Positions 46,125 through 53,985 of a stretch of DNA of 62,160 bases are shown piece by piece. A program made the translations under genes and the position numbers. Source of the DNA: Streptosporangiales bacterium (GTDB taxonomy: Bacteria; Actinomycetota; Actinomycetes; Streptosporangiales; WHST01); the NCBI GenBank assembly GCA_009379825.1, contig WHTA01000027.1:1-62160 (forward strand), read 5' to 3'. Each line of letters begins with the position of its first letter. Position 1 is the stretch's first letter. The notes beneath the pieces are model-generated. The model was given only the letters and a program-made list of their open reading frames with translations. It had not been told where the DNA came from and did no database searches.

Positions 46125-47288
46125 GTGGTCAAGGGCACGAATCGCCCACAATCAGGCGTGGCACTATGTGCCATTTTCGCCGTGTTTGCCCTGCTAGTTG
46201 CGTGCAGTTCCCCTGGTGAACCACAGGACATAACAAGTCGATCACAGCCCGTAACCACGCCCTCGGCAGCCCCCAGCGTCCGTCCGCTTACGTCGCATTC
46301 CTCCGCTGATCTGCTCGTCCGGAGCGCTCGCGGCCTATCAGACGGTCTGCGGGCAAAGATCCGCCGGGCGTCCGGAGTCGCGAGCACGCTGACGTTCGTC
46401 GCCGGCACCACCACGCTGAACGGCAGCAAGGTGACCGTCGCCGCCGTCGACCCGTCCACCTTCCGCCGCTACGCGCCGACCGGCACCGCCGAGTCCGACC
46501 CGCTGTGGGCCAGCGTCGCGCGCGGCGAGCTCGCGGTGATGCACCGGAAGGCGGCCAAGCTCGACCTCGACCTCGGCGGGCAGGCCAGGTTCGCGGGCGC
46601 GGACCGGCGGGTCGGCGCGTTCGCCACCACCCTCCCCGGCGTGGACGTCGTGGTCGACCGGGCGGTTGGCCAGCTGCTCGGCCTGACCGAGCACACCGGC
46701 CTGGTGGCGTCGGTGGGCAAGGCGGACCCCGGCCTGGTCGGCCAGCGCCTCACCGACCTGGTCGGCAAGGGCGGCGACGTCGACCTGCTGTCCGCCCCGC
46801 GCGCGATCCCGAAGTCGTTCGTGACCGGCGACGACGCGGCGCGCGCGTTCGGCACGTTCTCGTACCGCTACTCCGCGGACGGCACCATCACCCCCGACCC
46901 GGCGTGGGTAAGGGAGAACATCCGTACCGAGCGGGTGCCGATCCTCGGCAAGGTCACCTGCCACCGGCTGATGCTGCCGCAGCTGCGCGGCGCGCTCGCC
47001 GACGTCGTCGAGGCGGGCCTGGCCGACGAGATCAACTCGGACGAGTACGCCGGCTGCTACGTACCACGGTTCATCGAGAACAACCCGAACCGCCCGATCT
47101 CCCTGCACACCTGGGGCATCGCCGTGGACCTCAACGTCCCTGGCAACCAGCGCGGCACCAGCGGCGAGATGGACCGCAGGGTGGTCGCCATCTTCAAGAA
47201 GTGGGGCTTCGCCTGGGGCGGCGACTGGAGCTACACCGACCCCATGCACTTCGAGCTCGCCGCCCTACTCGAGGACGGCCCGAGCTGA
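46125..47288 (+). CDS. M15-family D,D-carboxypeptidase-like lipoprotein
   Basis: This 387-residue lipoprotein has lipobox LLVACSS near residue 26. The first 200 residues form an unrecognised alpha/beta domain (LTFVAGTTTLNGSKVTVAAVD, LPGVDVVVDRAVGQLLG). The C-terminal 130 residues are a VanY/M15 peptidase domain with zinc ligands in SLHTWGIAVDLN (His and Asp) and TDPMHFELA (His). CHRLMLPQLRGAL and GCYVPRFIE supply Cys residues that may form a disulfide. It probably trims D-Ala-D-Ala in peptidoglycan outside the membrane. AAGGAGG precedes the GTG. Confidence 0.9.
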   Translation: MVKGTNRPQSGVALCAIFAVFALLVACSSPGEPQDITSRSQPVTTPSAAPSVRPLTSHSSADLLVRSARGLSDGLRAKIRRASGVASTLTFVAGTTTLNGSKVTVAAVDPSTFRRYAPTGTAESDPLWASVARGELAVMHRKAAKLDLDLGGQARFAGADRRVGAFATTLPGVDVVVDRAVGQLLGLTEHTGLVASVGKADPGLVGQRLTDLVGKGGDVDLLSAPRAIPKSFVTGDDAARAFGTFSYRYSADGTITPDPAWVRENIRTERVPILGKVTCHRLMLPQLRGALADVVEAGLADEINSDEYAGCYVPRFIENNPNRPISLHTWGIAVDLNVPGNQRGTSGEMDRRVVAIFKKWGFAWGGDWSYTDPMHFELAALLEDGPS

Positions 47289-47294
47289 CTTCGG

Positions 47295-47861
47295 TCAACG
47301 GCGGCCGAGTGCCGCGGCGAACATGTCGGCGAGCACCTCGACGGCGACGTCCTGCTCACCGCTGGGTAGGCCGCGGGTGCCGAGCGAGCGCCGCTGGGTG
47401 CCTACGCCGGTCAGCAAGGCGGTCGCGGCCAGCGCGCGCACCCGCGCCTGCGGGCCGCCGCCGAGCAGGTCGGCGAGCGGCTGGACGAACTGACCGTCGA
47501 CGCGGTCCGCGACGGCGGCGCGCAGCTCAGGCACCGCTGCCGAGCGGTTCAGCGCCTCCACCAGGGCGCGGTCGCCGGCACTGCGGTCGCCGAGGCAGAA
47601 CTCCGCCAGCCGGCGCGGCAGGTCGTCCGGCCGGCCCTCGAGCAGCTGCTGCGACCGGAACGCCTCCGCGATCACCGCGCCGAACAGCTGCTGCTTCGAC
47701 CCGAAGTACCGGTTGATCAACGCCGGGTTGGCGGTGGCTGCCGTGGCGATCGCCCGCACGGTCACCCGGTCGTACCCCTCGCTCGCGAACAGCTGCCTGG
47801 CCGCGGCCAGGATGCGCGCCTCGGTGGCGGCACGGTCGCGCGTTCTGCCCGTCCCCAACAC
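47295..47861 (-). CDS. TetR-family transcriptional regulator
   Basis: This 188-residue regulator has the N-terminal helix-turn-helix ATEARILAAARQLFASEGYD, VTVRAIATAATANPALINRY and FGSKQQLFGAVI, and a ligand-binding C-terminal half with the TetR_C_17-like pattern VPELRAAVADRVDGQFV. GAAGGGG lies before the GTG start. It is divergent from the MarR-MFS unit across 73 bases, so a shared promoter region is likely and it may co-control the exporter. Confidence 0.92.
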   Translation of the reverse strand: MLGTGRTRDRAATEARILAAARQLFASEGYDRVTVRAIATAATANPALINRYFGSKQQLFGAVIAEAFRSQQLLEGRPDDLPRRLAEFCLGDRSAGDRALVEALNRSAAVPELRAAVADRVDGQFVQPLADLLGGGPQARVRALAATALLTGVGTQRRSLGTRGLPSGEQDVAVEVLADMFAAALGRR

Positions 47862-47899
47862 GCCTCACCCCTTCTCGCCGCACATCATCGCAGCCCGGT

Positions 47900-47928
47900 T
47901 TGACAAGTATACGTGCGTTTACTAACTT
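47900..47928 (+). promoter_or_regulatory. marR promoter with operator-like palindrome; leaderless start
   Basis: TTGACA (47900-47905) and TAACTT (47923-47928) are separated by exactly 17 bases. The spacer is filled by AGTATACGTGCGTTTACT (47906-47923), a palindrome with seven of eight arm pairs. The marR ATG at 47935 is seven bases after the -10 box, where transcription should begin. The message is thus probably leaderless and the palindrome is well placed for MarR (or TetR) repression. Confidence 0.72.
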
Positions 47929-47934
47929 GGTTGT

Positions 47935-48462
47935 ATGCCGCAACCAACGACAGCCGGCGAAGGCCCCGGGCTCTCCGCGGAGGAAGAGCGCGCACTGCAC
48001 GAGCTGCAAGAAGCGCTGATGGTGATCAAGCAGGCGGCGAAGCGGCTGCGCCCGCCGATGCCTCCCGACGTCGGGGAGAACGCGATCCCCATCCTCGGCG
48101 TGGTCAAGCGACTGCAGCCGACGCGGGTCAGCACCCTCGCCGCCGAGCTCGGCCTGGCGGTCTCCACGGTGAGCCGGAAGCTCGAACCCCTCGTACAGCG
48201 GGGCTGGCTGGACGTGTCGCCCGACCCTGACGACCAGCGCGCGCACCAGCTGTCCCTGACCCGCAGGGGCACCTCGGTGCTGTACGCGCAGCGCAGGCGC
48301 CAGATGACGAGGTACGCCGAACTCCTCGACGAGGAGACCAGGAGCCAGTTCCCCGACATGGCCGAGTTCTTCACCCGTGTCGCGCGCGCTCTGCACGACG
48401 CGGCCGAGCAAACACAACAGCACGAGGCTACGAAAGGATCCACGACGGTGACGGCGCGATGA
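47935..48462 (+). CDS. MarR-family transcriptional regulator
   Basis: This 175-residue regulator has the MarR winged helix: PTRVSTLAAELGLAVSTVSR, LEPLVQRGWLDVSPDPDD then QRAHQLSLTRRGTSVL, with helical dimerisation ends. The wing DPDDQRAHQL is well conserved. No ribosome-binding site precedes the ATG, consistent with the leaderless promoter above. It overlaps the MFS exporter by four bases (ATGA), so regulator and pump form one operon. Confidence 0.94.
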   Translation: MPQPTTAGEGPGLSAEEERALHELQEALMVIKQAAKRLRPPMPPDVGENAIPILGVVKRLQPTRVSTLAAELGLAVSTVSRKLEPLVQRGWLDVSPDPDDQRAHQLSLTRRGTSVLYAQRRRQMTRYAELLDEETRSQFPDMAEFFTRVARALHDAAEQTQQHEATKGSTTVTAR

Positions 48463-50336
48463 CGTCAGCACAGACAACGGCAGCATCAGCAGACGAACCG
48501 ACGCGCTACACCCACCGTCAGGTGATGGAGATCCTGGTGGGCCTGCTGCTCGCCATGCTCACGTCGATGATCTCCACCACGGTCGTCGGTACGGCACTGC
48601 CCACCATCGTCGGCGACCTCGGCGGCCAGGACCAGCTCTCCTGGGTCGCCAGCGCCACCATCCTGGCGATGACCGTCTCCACCCCGTTGTGGGGCAAGCT
48701 GTCGGACATCTTCGGTCGCAAGCGACTGTTCCAGCTCGCCCTGCTGCTGTTCGTCCTCGCCTCGGCCGCGGCGGGGCTGTCCCAGAACATGGGGCAGCTG
48801 ATCGCCGCACGTGCGGCGCAGGGTCTCGGGGCCGGCGGCCTACAGTCACTGACCCAGGTGATCCTCGGCGACGTCGTGGAACCGCGCGAACGCGGTCGCT
48901 ACTCCGGTTACCTGGGCTCGGTCTTCGGCATCTCCACCGTGCTCGGCCCATTGCTCGGCGGGTTCCTCGTGGACACCGAGGGACTCGGCTGGCGCGCCTG
49001 CTTCTACGTGTCCATCCCGCTGTCCGTCGTGGCCTTCATCGTGATCCAGAAGGTGCTCAAGCTGCCGCACGTGAAGCGGGACGCCAGGATCGACTGGCTG
49101 GGCGCGTTCTTCGTCACCGGCGCCGCCGGCTCGCTGATGCTGTGGCTCTCGCTCGGCGGCAAGGAGTTCGACTGGGACTCCGGCTGGACGGTCCTCCTCC
49201 TCGCCGCGACGGTCATCTGCCTGGCCGGCGCGATCTTCGCCGAGCGGCACGCCGCGGCCCCGATCCTGCCGCCCAGCCTGTTCGCCAACAAGAGCGTGGT
49301 GCTCACCATCGTCGCGTCGCTGCTCGTCGGTGTGGCGATGTTCGGCGTGATGATCTACCTGCCGCAGTACCTGCAGATCGTCAAGGGCCTCAGCCCGACC
49401 GAGTCCGGGCTGATGACCGTCCCCATGGTCGTCACCATGTTCGTCATGTCGCTCGTGAGCGGACGGCTGATCACGAGGTTCGGGCGGTGGAAGGTCTTCC
49501 CGCTGGCCGGCACGCTGTTCGTCGGCCTCGGTCTGTTCCTCCTCTCGAACCTGCACGTGGACACCTCGCACCTGGTGTTCGGCTTGGACATCGCGGTCAT
49601 CGGCGCCGGTCTCGGCATGACGATGCAGGTGTTGATCCTCGCCGCGCAGAACGCGGTACCGCGCAGCGACCTGGCGACCACGACGTCCGCCGTGGCGTTC
49701 TTCCGGTCGCTCGGCGGTGCCATCGGGATCGCCGGCTTCGGCGCGGTGCTCACCAACAGGCTCAGTACAGAGATGACGTCCCTGTTCCAGGAGCGCCGGG
49801 TGCCGCTGCCGAAGGGCGGCGGTGACGTACACCTGGGCACCCCGGACGCGATCCACCAGCTGCCCGGGCCGATCCAGGACATCGTGCTCGAAGCATTCAC
49901 CAGGTCGCTGCACGCGGTGTTCCTACTCGGCGTGCCCGCCGCGGCGCTGGCGTTCGTCGCCGTGCTGTTGACGCCCGAGCTCACCCTGCGCACCGGCGGT
50001 GCGGCAGCAGCCGCGACACCACCTGTGGCACCGGCGACGAACGCGCACACCGACGACGACCTGCTGCTCGCCGGGCTGTTGCTCGCTCTCGTCGCAGAGC
50101 GGGCGAAGACGCTGGACGACCGCAGCGAGCTCACCGCGACGCTCGCCAGACTCGTGCCGAACCAACCCGGCACGGTCGCCGACCGCGCCAGGGTCGCGGT
50201 GGAACGGCACATCCGGCCACTGGCCGCCCTGCTCCTCCGGCAGGCCACCGGCATGGCGCGCAACGAACCGCTGCCGATCAGCCGACACGCGAAGGCCCGG
50301 TCGGCCGAACCGGCAGAACCCGTCTATCCGAACTGA
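48459..50336 (+). CDS. MFS drug exporter of the DHA2 (EmrB/QacA) family
   Basis: This 625-residue protein has 14 membrane segments. Family motifs include LTSMISTTVVGTALPTIVGDL in helix 1, LWGKLSDIFGRKRLFQ (motif A) and SVFGISTVLGPLLGGFLVD (motif C). ATTTSAVAFFRSLGGAIGIAG follows in the second half. It probably exports cationic or amphipathic drugs by proton antiport. A cytoplasmic tail of about 115 residues (LLLALVAERAKTLDDRSELT and later) exceeds the usual length and is predicted helical. The gene is coupled to marR, and three small genes follow. Confidence 0.95.
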   Translation: MTSAQTTAASADEPTRYTHRQVMEILVGLLLAMLTSMISTTVVGTALPTIVGDLGGQDQLSWVASATILAMTVSTPLWGKLSDIFGRKRLFQLALLLFVLASAAAGLSQNMGQLIAARAAQGLGAGGLQSLTQVILGDVVEPRERGRYSGYLGSVFGISTVLGPLLGGFLVDTEGLGWRACFYVSIPLSVVAFIVIQKVLKLPHVKRDARIDWLGAFFVTGAAGSLMLWLSLGGKEFDWDSGWTVLLLAATVICLAGAIFAERHAAAPILPPSLFANKSVVLTIVASLLVGVAMFGVMIYLPQYLQIVKGLSPTESGLMTVPMVVTMFVMSLVSGRLITRFGRWKVFPLAGTLFVGLGLFLLSNLHVDTSHLVFGLDIAVIGAGLGMTMQVLILAAQNAVPRSDLATTTSAVAFFRSLGGAIGIAGFGAVLTNRLSTEMTSLFQERRVPLPKGGGDVHLGTPDAIHQLPGPIQDIVLEAFTRSLHAVFLLGVPAAALAFVAVLLTPELTLRTGGAAAAATPPVAPATNAHTDDDLLLAGLLLALVAERAKTLDDRSELTATLARLVPNQPGTVADRARVAVERHIRPLAALLLRQATGMARNEPLPISRHAKARSAEPAEPVYPN

Positions 50337-50354
50337 AGTAGGGGGAATCATCCG

Positions 50355-50771
50355 ATGACGCGACGACTGGTCAGCGCCGTGGCGGCCGCACTCGCCGCCA
50401 TGGGCGGACTGTGGCTCGTCCTCGCACCGTTCGCGCTCGGCAGCCAGCCGAAGGGTGCCGACTGGACCGACCAGACCTGGACCGACGTCAGTACGGGCGC
50501 GGGCCTGGCGTTCGTCGGCCTGGTCGGACTGCTCGCCAGCGCTACCGCGCTGCGACAACACCTGCTGGACCGCGGCCTGGTGACGCCGCGCCCACGCCAC
50601 GCACCCGTGCCGCAACCGGCGCCCGCCACCGAGCCGGCCGGCGGTGCCGACACCGAGCTGAAAGCACTCGTCGGACCGCTGGTCGCAGCCCTGACCCAGG
50701 ACCTGGAACGGGATCGACGCGACGGTCACCAGCAGCTGACCGGCCAGTACCGAAGGGAGCAGCCGCTGTGA
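50355..50771 (+). CDS. Small membrane protein (SPW-like) downstream of the exporter
   Basis: This 138-residue protein has two hydrophobic segments (LVSAVAAALAAMGGLWLVLAP and GAGLAFVGLVGLLASATAL) separated by KGADWTDQTWTDVSTG. A charged cytoplasmic tail follows, containing Pro-rich PVPQPAPATEP and helical ALVGPLVAALTQDLERDRRD. The GLWLVLAPF ... W-x-D layout is shared with the next gene, so the two are paralogues. It starts 18 bases after the exporter with AGGGGG upstream. Function unknown; probably in the same transcript. Confidence 0.85.
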   Translation: MTRRLVSAVAAALAAMGGLWLVLAPFALGSQPKGADWTDQTWTDVSTGAGLAFVGLVGLLASATALRQHLLDRGLVTPRPRHAPVPQPAPATEPAGGADTELKALVGPLVAALTQDLERDRRDGHQQLTGQYRREQPL

Positions 50772-51031
50772 ACGGCAAGGACAAGTTGAGCGTGGCGGCA
50801 CTCGTACTCACCCTGCTCGGTGGCCTGTGGCTGGCTGCCGCACCCTGGCTGGTGGAACTTCAGCACCGAACTGCGAACTGGTCGACCGCCACCGTCAACG
50901 ATTTCTGGCTCGGCATCGGCTTGGTCGCCCTGGCGACCACAGCACTGACCACCTACGTGGCGACGGCGCTGCGCTCCCTGCACAAGAGCACGTCGCCCGA
51001 CGTCGATGAGAGCACCGCCGAGCAAAGCTGA
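50768..51031 (+). CDS. Small membrane protein, paralogue of the 50355 gene
   Basis: This 87-residue protein has two hydrophobic segments, SVAALVLTLLGGLWLAAAPWL and FWLGIGLVALATTALTTYVA. Between them lies HRTANWSTATVNDF, matching the spacing and W/D positions of the preceding gene. It overlaps that gene by four bases (GTGA). The protein lacks the Pro-rich tail of its neighbour. Two coupled, similar two-helix proteins suggest a hetero-oligomer. Confidence 0.83.
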   Translation: MNGKDKLSVAALVLTLLGGLWLAAAPWLVELQHRTANWSTATVNDFWLGIGLVALATTALTTYVATALRSLHKSTSPDVDESTAEQS

Positions 51032-51117
51032 GAGGCGGCCGACCGAAGCCACCCACGGTCTCGGCCGCCGTGCTAATCTCGCCCGGTCAGGTCGGCGCAG
51101 CGGCGAAGGATCCTCCG

Positions 51118-51765
51118 ATGGCGGAGACGAGCAACTACGGTCAACGCGCCCAGCACAGGCTCGCGGAACGGCGCTCGGTGGGTCAGCGACTGCGGGATGC
51201 CACCAAGGAGGCGGGCCGGGCGCTCAGTATCAGTATGCCCTTGTCGGTGGCTAGCACCTCACTGGCACTCGTGGCCGACGTATCTCCGGACCTCGCGGCC
51301 GCAGGTACCGGCGGTGCATTCACCTTGGCGCTGGCAGGAGCCCGTGCTACCACGGTCTTGACCGGCAACTACCAGCTGCGTGCGCAAGACGGGCAAGCCG
51401 AGCGGCGTTCGCTGGGTCGGCGGTTGTGGGACGCCACCAGGGAGGCGGGCGGTAGAGTCCTCGCCGGCGGGGCTGTGACGGCTGGCGCGGTTTCTGTGGC
51501 CGACATGGCCGGCGCCTCACCGCCCCAGGCGGCGGCGTTGACCGGCGCAGCCTTCACCGCCGGGCTCGTCACCTGGGCCACTTCCGCGGGCTACCGCGGC
51601 GAAGGCGGCCAGGACGGGCAGCGAGTCGCTCCCCGTGTGGACTCCCCCGCCAAGATGGCGCCGGCCGGGACCCGATCGACACCGGGCGCCGGTTCTGCCG
51701 GCCGCCTCGCCGGCCGAGACAACGACCAGGCACGCCCCCAGGACAGGCAACGTGGGGAACGCTGA
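51118..51765 (+). CDS. Protein with an internal duplication of about 75 residues
   Basis: This 215-residue protein consists of two similar units. Unit 1 begins NYGQRAQHRLAERRSVGQRL and contains DATKEAGRALSISMPLSVAS. Unit 2 begins NYQLRAQDGQAERRSLGRRL and contains DATREAGGRVLAGGAVTAGA. Each has a basic amphipathic stretch followed by two weakly hydrophobic Ala-rich segments, compatible with a four-segment membrane protein. The tail is Pro/Arg-rich. ATG at 51118 has AAGGA upstream. It lies 86 bases after the exporter-linked genes. I recognise no family. Confidence 0.78.
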   Translation: MAETSNYGQRAQHRLAERRSVGQRLRDATKEAGRALSISMPLSVASTSLALVADVSPDLAAAGTGGAFTLALAGARATTVLTGNYQLRAQDGQAERRSLGRRLWDATREAGGRVLAGGAVTAGAVSVADMAGASPPQAAALTGAAFTAGLVTWATSAGYRGEGGQDGQRVAPRVDSPAKMAPAGTRSTPGAGSAGRLAGRDNDQARPQDRQRGER

Positions 51766-51917
51766 CGGTCCATCAGCACCGAGCCGCGAATCAGCGGAAA
51801 GATGAGACGGGCAGCGCACCGTGCAGTGCGCTCGGCAGCCTCGGGGTTTGCCGCCGCCACACCGTGGTTCCTCGCAGGCTCCGAAGGGACCAAAGGGACC
51901 TGCGAGGACATTGGACA

Positions 51918-51959
51918 GAGGCCGGGCAGCAGCATCGGGGCAAGTCGCTGCCCGGCCTC
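51918..51959. terminator. Terminator-like hairpin
   Basis: GAGGCCGGGCAGC pairs perfectly with GCTGCCCGGCCTC (13 base pairs, 16-base loop). It lies in the 252-base gap (51766-52017) between convergent genes. I see nothing else in this gap. Confidence 0.7.
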
Positions 51960-52017
51960 CGGGTTCATGCGGGTGGCGCGTGCCACCCCGCCTCTTCCAC
52001 GTGCACGGTCACGGATC

Positions 52018-52329
52018 TCATCGCTGCGCTCGCTTCCGCGCGCTCGTGACCCGCTTGCGTGCACCGTGTACGTAACCGTCGCGGATGAGCTGCTCTATCT
52101 CACGGGCCTCGTCGTCGGACAGCACGCCCTCGCGCCTGGCGTCGTCCATCGTCTGCATTGCAGCAACCTGCACGGGGCGGAGGTCGTCGACCTTGTGCCA
52201 GGGCAGCGCAGGCATACCTGCGACTCCCGGCCGCACAGCACCCTGCTCAGCGCCCACGCCCTTCGACCCGTCAGCGCGACCCGGGCCGGCCCCCTCGGTG
52301 CTCTGCATACTCAATCTGCGCTTTCGCAT
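52018..52329 (-). CDS. Small hydrophilic protein of unknown function
   Basis: This 103-residue frame has no hydrophobic segment. Its first 45 residues are Gly/Ala-rich and probably disordered. The second half is helical and charged (VQVAAMQTMDDARREGVLSD, EAREIEQLIRDGYVHGARKR). A second ATG eight codons in is an alternative start. Neither start has a clear ribosome-binding site. An imperfect copy of the local 15-base operator lies 34 bases upstream (GATTCACA at 52363-52370), supporting a real gene. No family recognised. Confidence 0.5.
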   Translation of the reverse strand: MRKRRLSMQSTEGAGPGRADGSKGVGAEQGAVRPGVAGMPALPWHKVDDLRPVQVAAMQTMDDARREGVLSDDEAREIEQLIRDGYVHGARKRVTSARKRAQR

Positions 52330-52516
52330 CTAGCAGGCGACTGTTTATGACTCAGCATCCGTGATTCACAGATCTCGACGAGAGACTACGCCCACCGAGT
52401 TTGTGTGGCAAGGGCGGGAGACGGTGTTACCAAGATTCGAGATACGGGGTACGCAGGGCAATCGTCGTTATAGGCTAGGCGGGCGCGCCTTGAGACAGGA
52501 CGCAGACACAAAGAGA
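52330..52516. other. Gene-free stretch
   Basis: Between the 52018 gene and the terminator at 52517 no frame looks coding. Base composition is less GC-rich than the surroundings (for example TGTTTATGACTCAGC). It probably holds the promoter of the 52018 gene, with the partial operator GATTCACA at 52363-52370. Confidence 0.5.
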
Positions 52517-52549
52517 CCCCCCGGCGGAGGGGCCAGCTCCACCGGGGGG
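52517..52549 (-). terminator. Terminator of the XRE-DUF397 unit
   Basis: CCCCCCGGcGGAG pairs with CTCCaCCGGGGGG (12 of 13 pairs). On the minus strand it is followed by TCTCTTTG and lies 23 bases beyond the DUF397 stop. Confidence 0.8.
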
Positions 52550-52571
52550 ATCGTGTCGTTTCTCTTCTCCG

Positions 52572-52772
52572 TTAGAGGTCGAAACGACCTTCCTTCAGGT
52601 CGCCGAGGAAACGTGAGAACGCCTCCTTGCTGACGACCAGGGCGCCATCGTCCGGCCGCTTACTGTCCCGGACGGCAGTGACGCCGGGGAAGTTCGCTGC
52701 GACTTCGACACAAGCATTGGCTCCGTTGCTGAAGCTGGCTTTACGCCAGTCACCTTGAGACAGGTCGATCAT
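52572..52772 (-). CDS. DUF397 protein
   Basis: This 66-residue protein has the DUF397 pattern WRKASFSNGANACVEVA, then VRDSKRPDDGALVVSKEAF and FLGDLKEGRFDL. DUF397 proteins are small partners of XRE/DUF5753 regulators in actinobacteria (WhiJ-type loci), sometimes described as antitoxin-like or anti-repressor components. It starts two bases after the XRE gene stop, so the two are co-translated. Confidence 0.94.
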   Translation of the reverse strand: MIDLSQGDWRKASFSNGANACVEVAANFPGVTAVRDSKRPDDGALVVSKEAFSRFLGDLKEGRFDL

Positions 52773-52774
52773 GG

Positions 52775-53623
52775 CTACTCCAATTTCCGGATGTACTCCT
52801 TCAAGTAGGCCGCCGTCTCGGCAGGTTCTGCCGCGGCCCTGCGGGTTCGTTCGAAGGAGTCGATATACACTTCGGCCTCCTTCGTATTGAGCACCTCGTA
52901 CAGGGAGAACTCGGTCTCCGCGAACACCATGCTGGGTTCGTCACCGGGAAAGTCGAAGATGTTGACCGGGCCCTGCAAGCCGGGTGGCGGTCCATCGGCG
53001 AACCGGACCATCCGCAGCTCGACGTTCGGCCGCTCACCCATCTCGATCAGATGCGCCACCTGGCCGCGCTGACACGCTGTACTACCCCAGTGATACGCCA
53101 GCGCGGCCTCGGTGATCACGGCGACCACCCGAGGAGGGCTCTCCGCACGGTCGAGTACCGCCTGCCGGCGCAACCGTGCCTCGATTGCCCGCTCCCGCGT
53201 CTCACCCGTGAGGGTGTCGGTTCCCATGTACGCCTCGATGAACGAACGGGTCTGGAGAAGTCCTGGGACCACGAGAGGGACGTAGACGCGGATCCGCTCA
53301 GCGTCTCCCTCGAAGCCGGGGAACTCGTTGTCGAACACGTCGGAGTAGTCCCGCCACCAGGCCCGCTCGCGGGCCCTGACGGCGAGCTCCTCGAGCTCCT
53401 GCCGAACGTCCTCGGACTTCTCGTAGAGGCGCAACAGGTCGCGGATGTCGGACATCTCCGGCCGCCGCCAGGTGTTGGCCTCGAACCGGCCGACCTTGCC
53501 GCGACCCCAGTCGAGCCTGTCGCAGACCTGGTTGGCCGTGTACCCGTTCGCCTGCCGCAGCTGCGTGAGGCGCCGCGAGAGCTTGCGCTTGGCAATGGTG
53601 GCACCGAAGGTGTCGTCACTCAC
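52775..53623 (-). CDS. XRE-family regulator with DUF5753 domain (WhiJ/Scr1-like)
   Basis: This 282-residue protein has an N-terminal helix-turn-helix at about 15-70 (RRLTQLRQANGYTANQVCDR, GRGKVGRFEANTWRRPEMSD). A C-terminal DUF5753 effector domain follows (VYVPLVVPGLLQTRSFIEAY, RQAVLDRAESPPRVVAVITE, FDFPGDEPSMVFAETE). Proteins of this type control development and secondary metabolism in Streptomyces. AGGAGGTGG precedes the start. A 15-base near-palindrome, also found before both nearby methyltransferase genes, lies 53 bases upstream, suggesting autoregulation and a local regulon. Confidence 0.94.
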   Translation of the reverse strand: MSDDTFGATIAKRKLSRRLTQLRQANGYTANQVCDRLDWGRGKVGRFEANTWRRPEMSDIRDLLRLYEKSEDVRQELEELAVRARERAWWRDYSDVFDNEFPGFEGDAERIRVYVPLVVPGLLQTRSFIEAYMGTDTLTGETRERAIEARLRRQAVLDRAESPPRVVAVITEAALAYHWGSTACQRGQVAHLIEMGERPNVELRMVRFADGPPPGLQGPVNIFDFPGDEPSMVFAETEFSLYEVLNTKEAEVYIDSFERTRRAAAEPAETAAYLKEYIRKLE

Positions 53624-53675
53624 CTCGGACCACCTCCTTGACAGGGCAACGCAACCATAATACGCATGCCTAACT

Positions 53676-53690
53676 TGTGAATCGCAAGTC
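53676..53690. promoter_or_regulatory. Operator copy 1 (XRE gene)
   Basis: CTTGTGAATCGCAAG forms a near-palindrome with six of seven pairs around a central A. A -10-like box (TATTAT on the minus strand, 53659-53664) lies just downstream, so the site covers the -35 region of the XRE gene promoter. Confidence 0.72.
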
Positions 53691-53711
53691 GTGCACTGTG
53701 CTTTCGCCCAA

Positions 53712-53957
53712 CTACCCGCCGTTCGTCACCGCGTCGTCGAACTCCTGGTCCTTCGCGCCCCGGAGGAACGCGTCCCACTCGCCATGGTCGAAGACCAGCG
53801 CCTCGGCCGGGTCGGCGCCGCCCGTACGCAGCAGCACCCACTCGCCGGCGAACGCCACCTCCAGGCCGTCCGGCCCGCCGGAGCGGCGCCAGGTCAGCCC
53901 GTCGAGGTCGATCCCCAGCTCGGCCACGGTCGGCTTGACCGCATCGGCTCTCGACAC
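53712..53957 (-). CDS. Divergent DUF397-like protein
   Basis: This 81-residue protein keeps the DUF397 layout (LTWRRSGGPDGLEVAFAGEW, LLRTGGADPAEALVFDHGEW, AFLRGAKDQEFDD). It lacks the usual SxxNGxxCVEVA stretch, having GGPDGLEVAF without Cys. It is acidic. The gene starts 28 bases after the methyltransferase gene at 53986, in the same direction, and is probably transcribed with it. A role as methyltransferase or regulator partner is inference. Confidence 0.82.
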   Translation of the reverse strand: MSRADAVKPTVAELGIDLDGLTWRRSGGPDGLEVAFAGEWVLLRTGGADPAEALVFDHGEWDAFLRGAKDQEFDDAVTNGG

Positions 53958-53985
53958 GGTTCACCGCCTTCCACGTATGCACATC

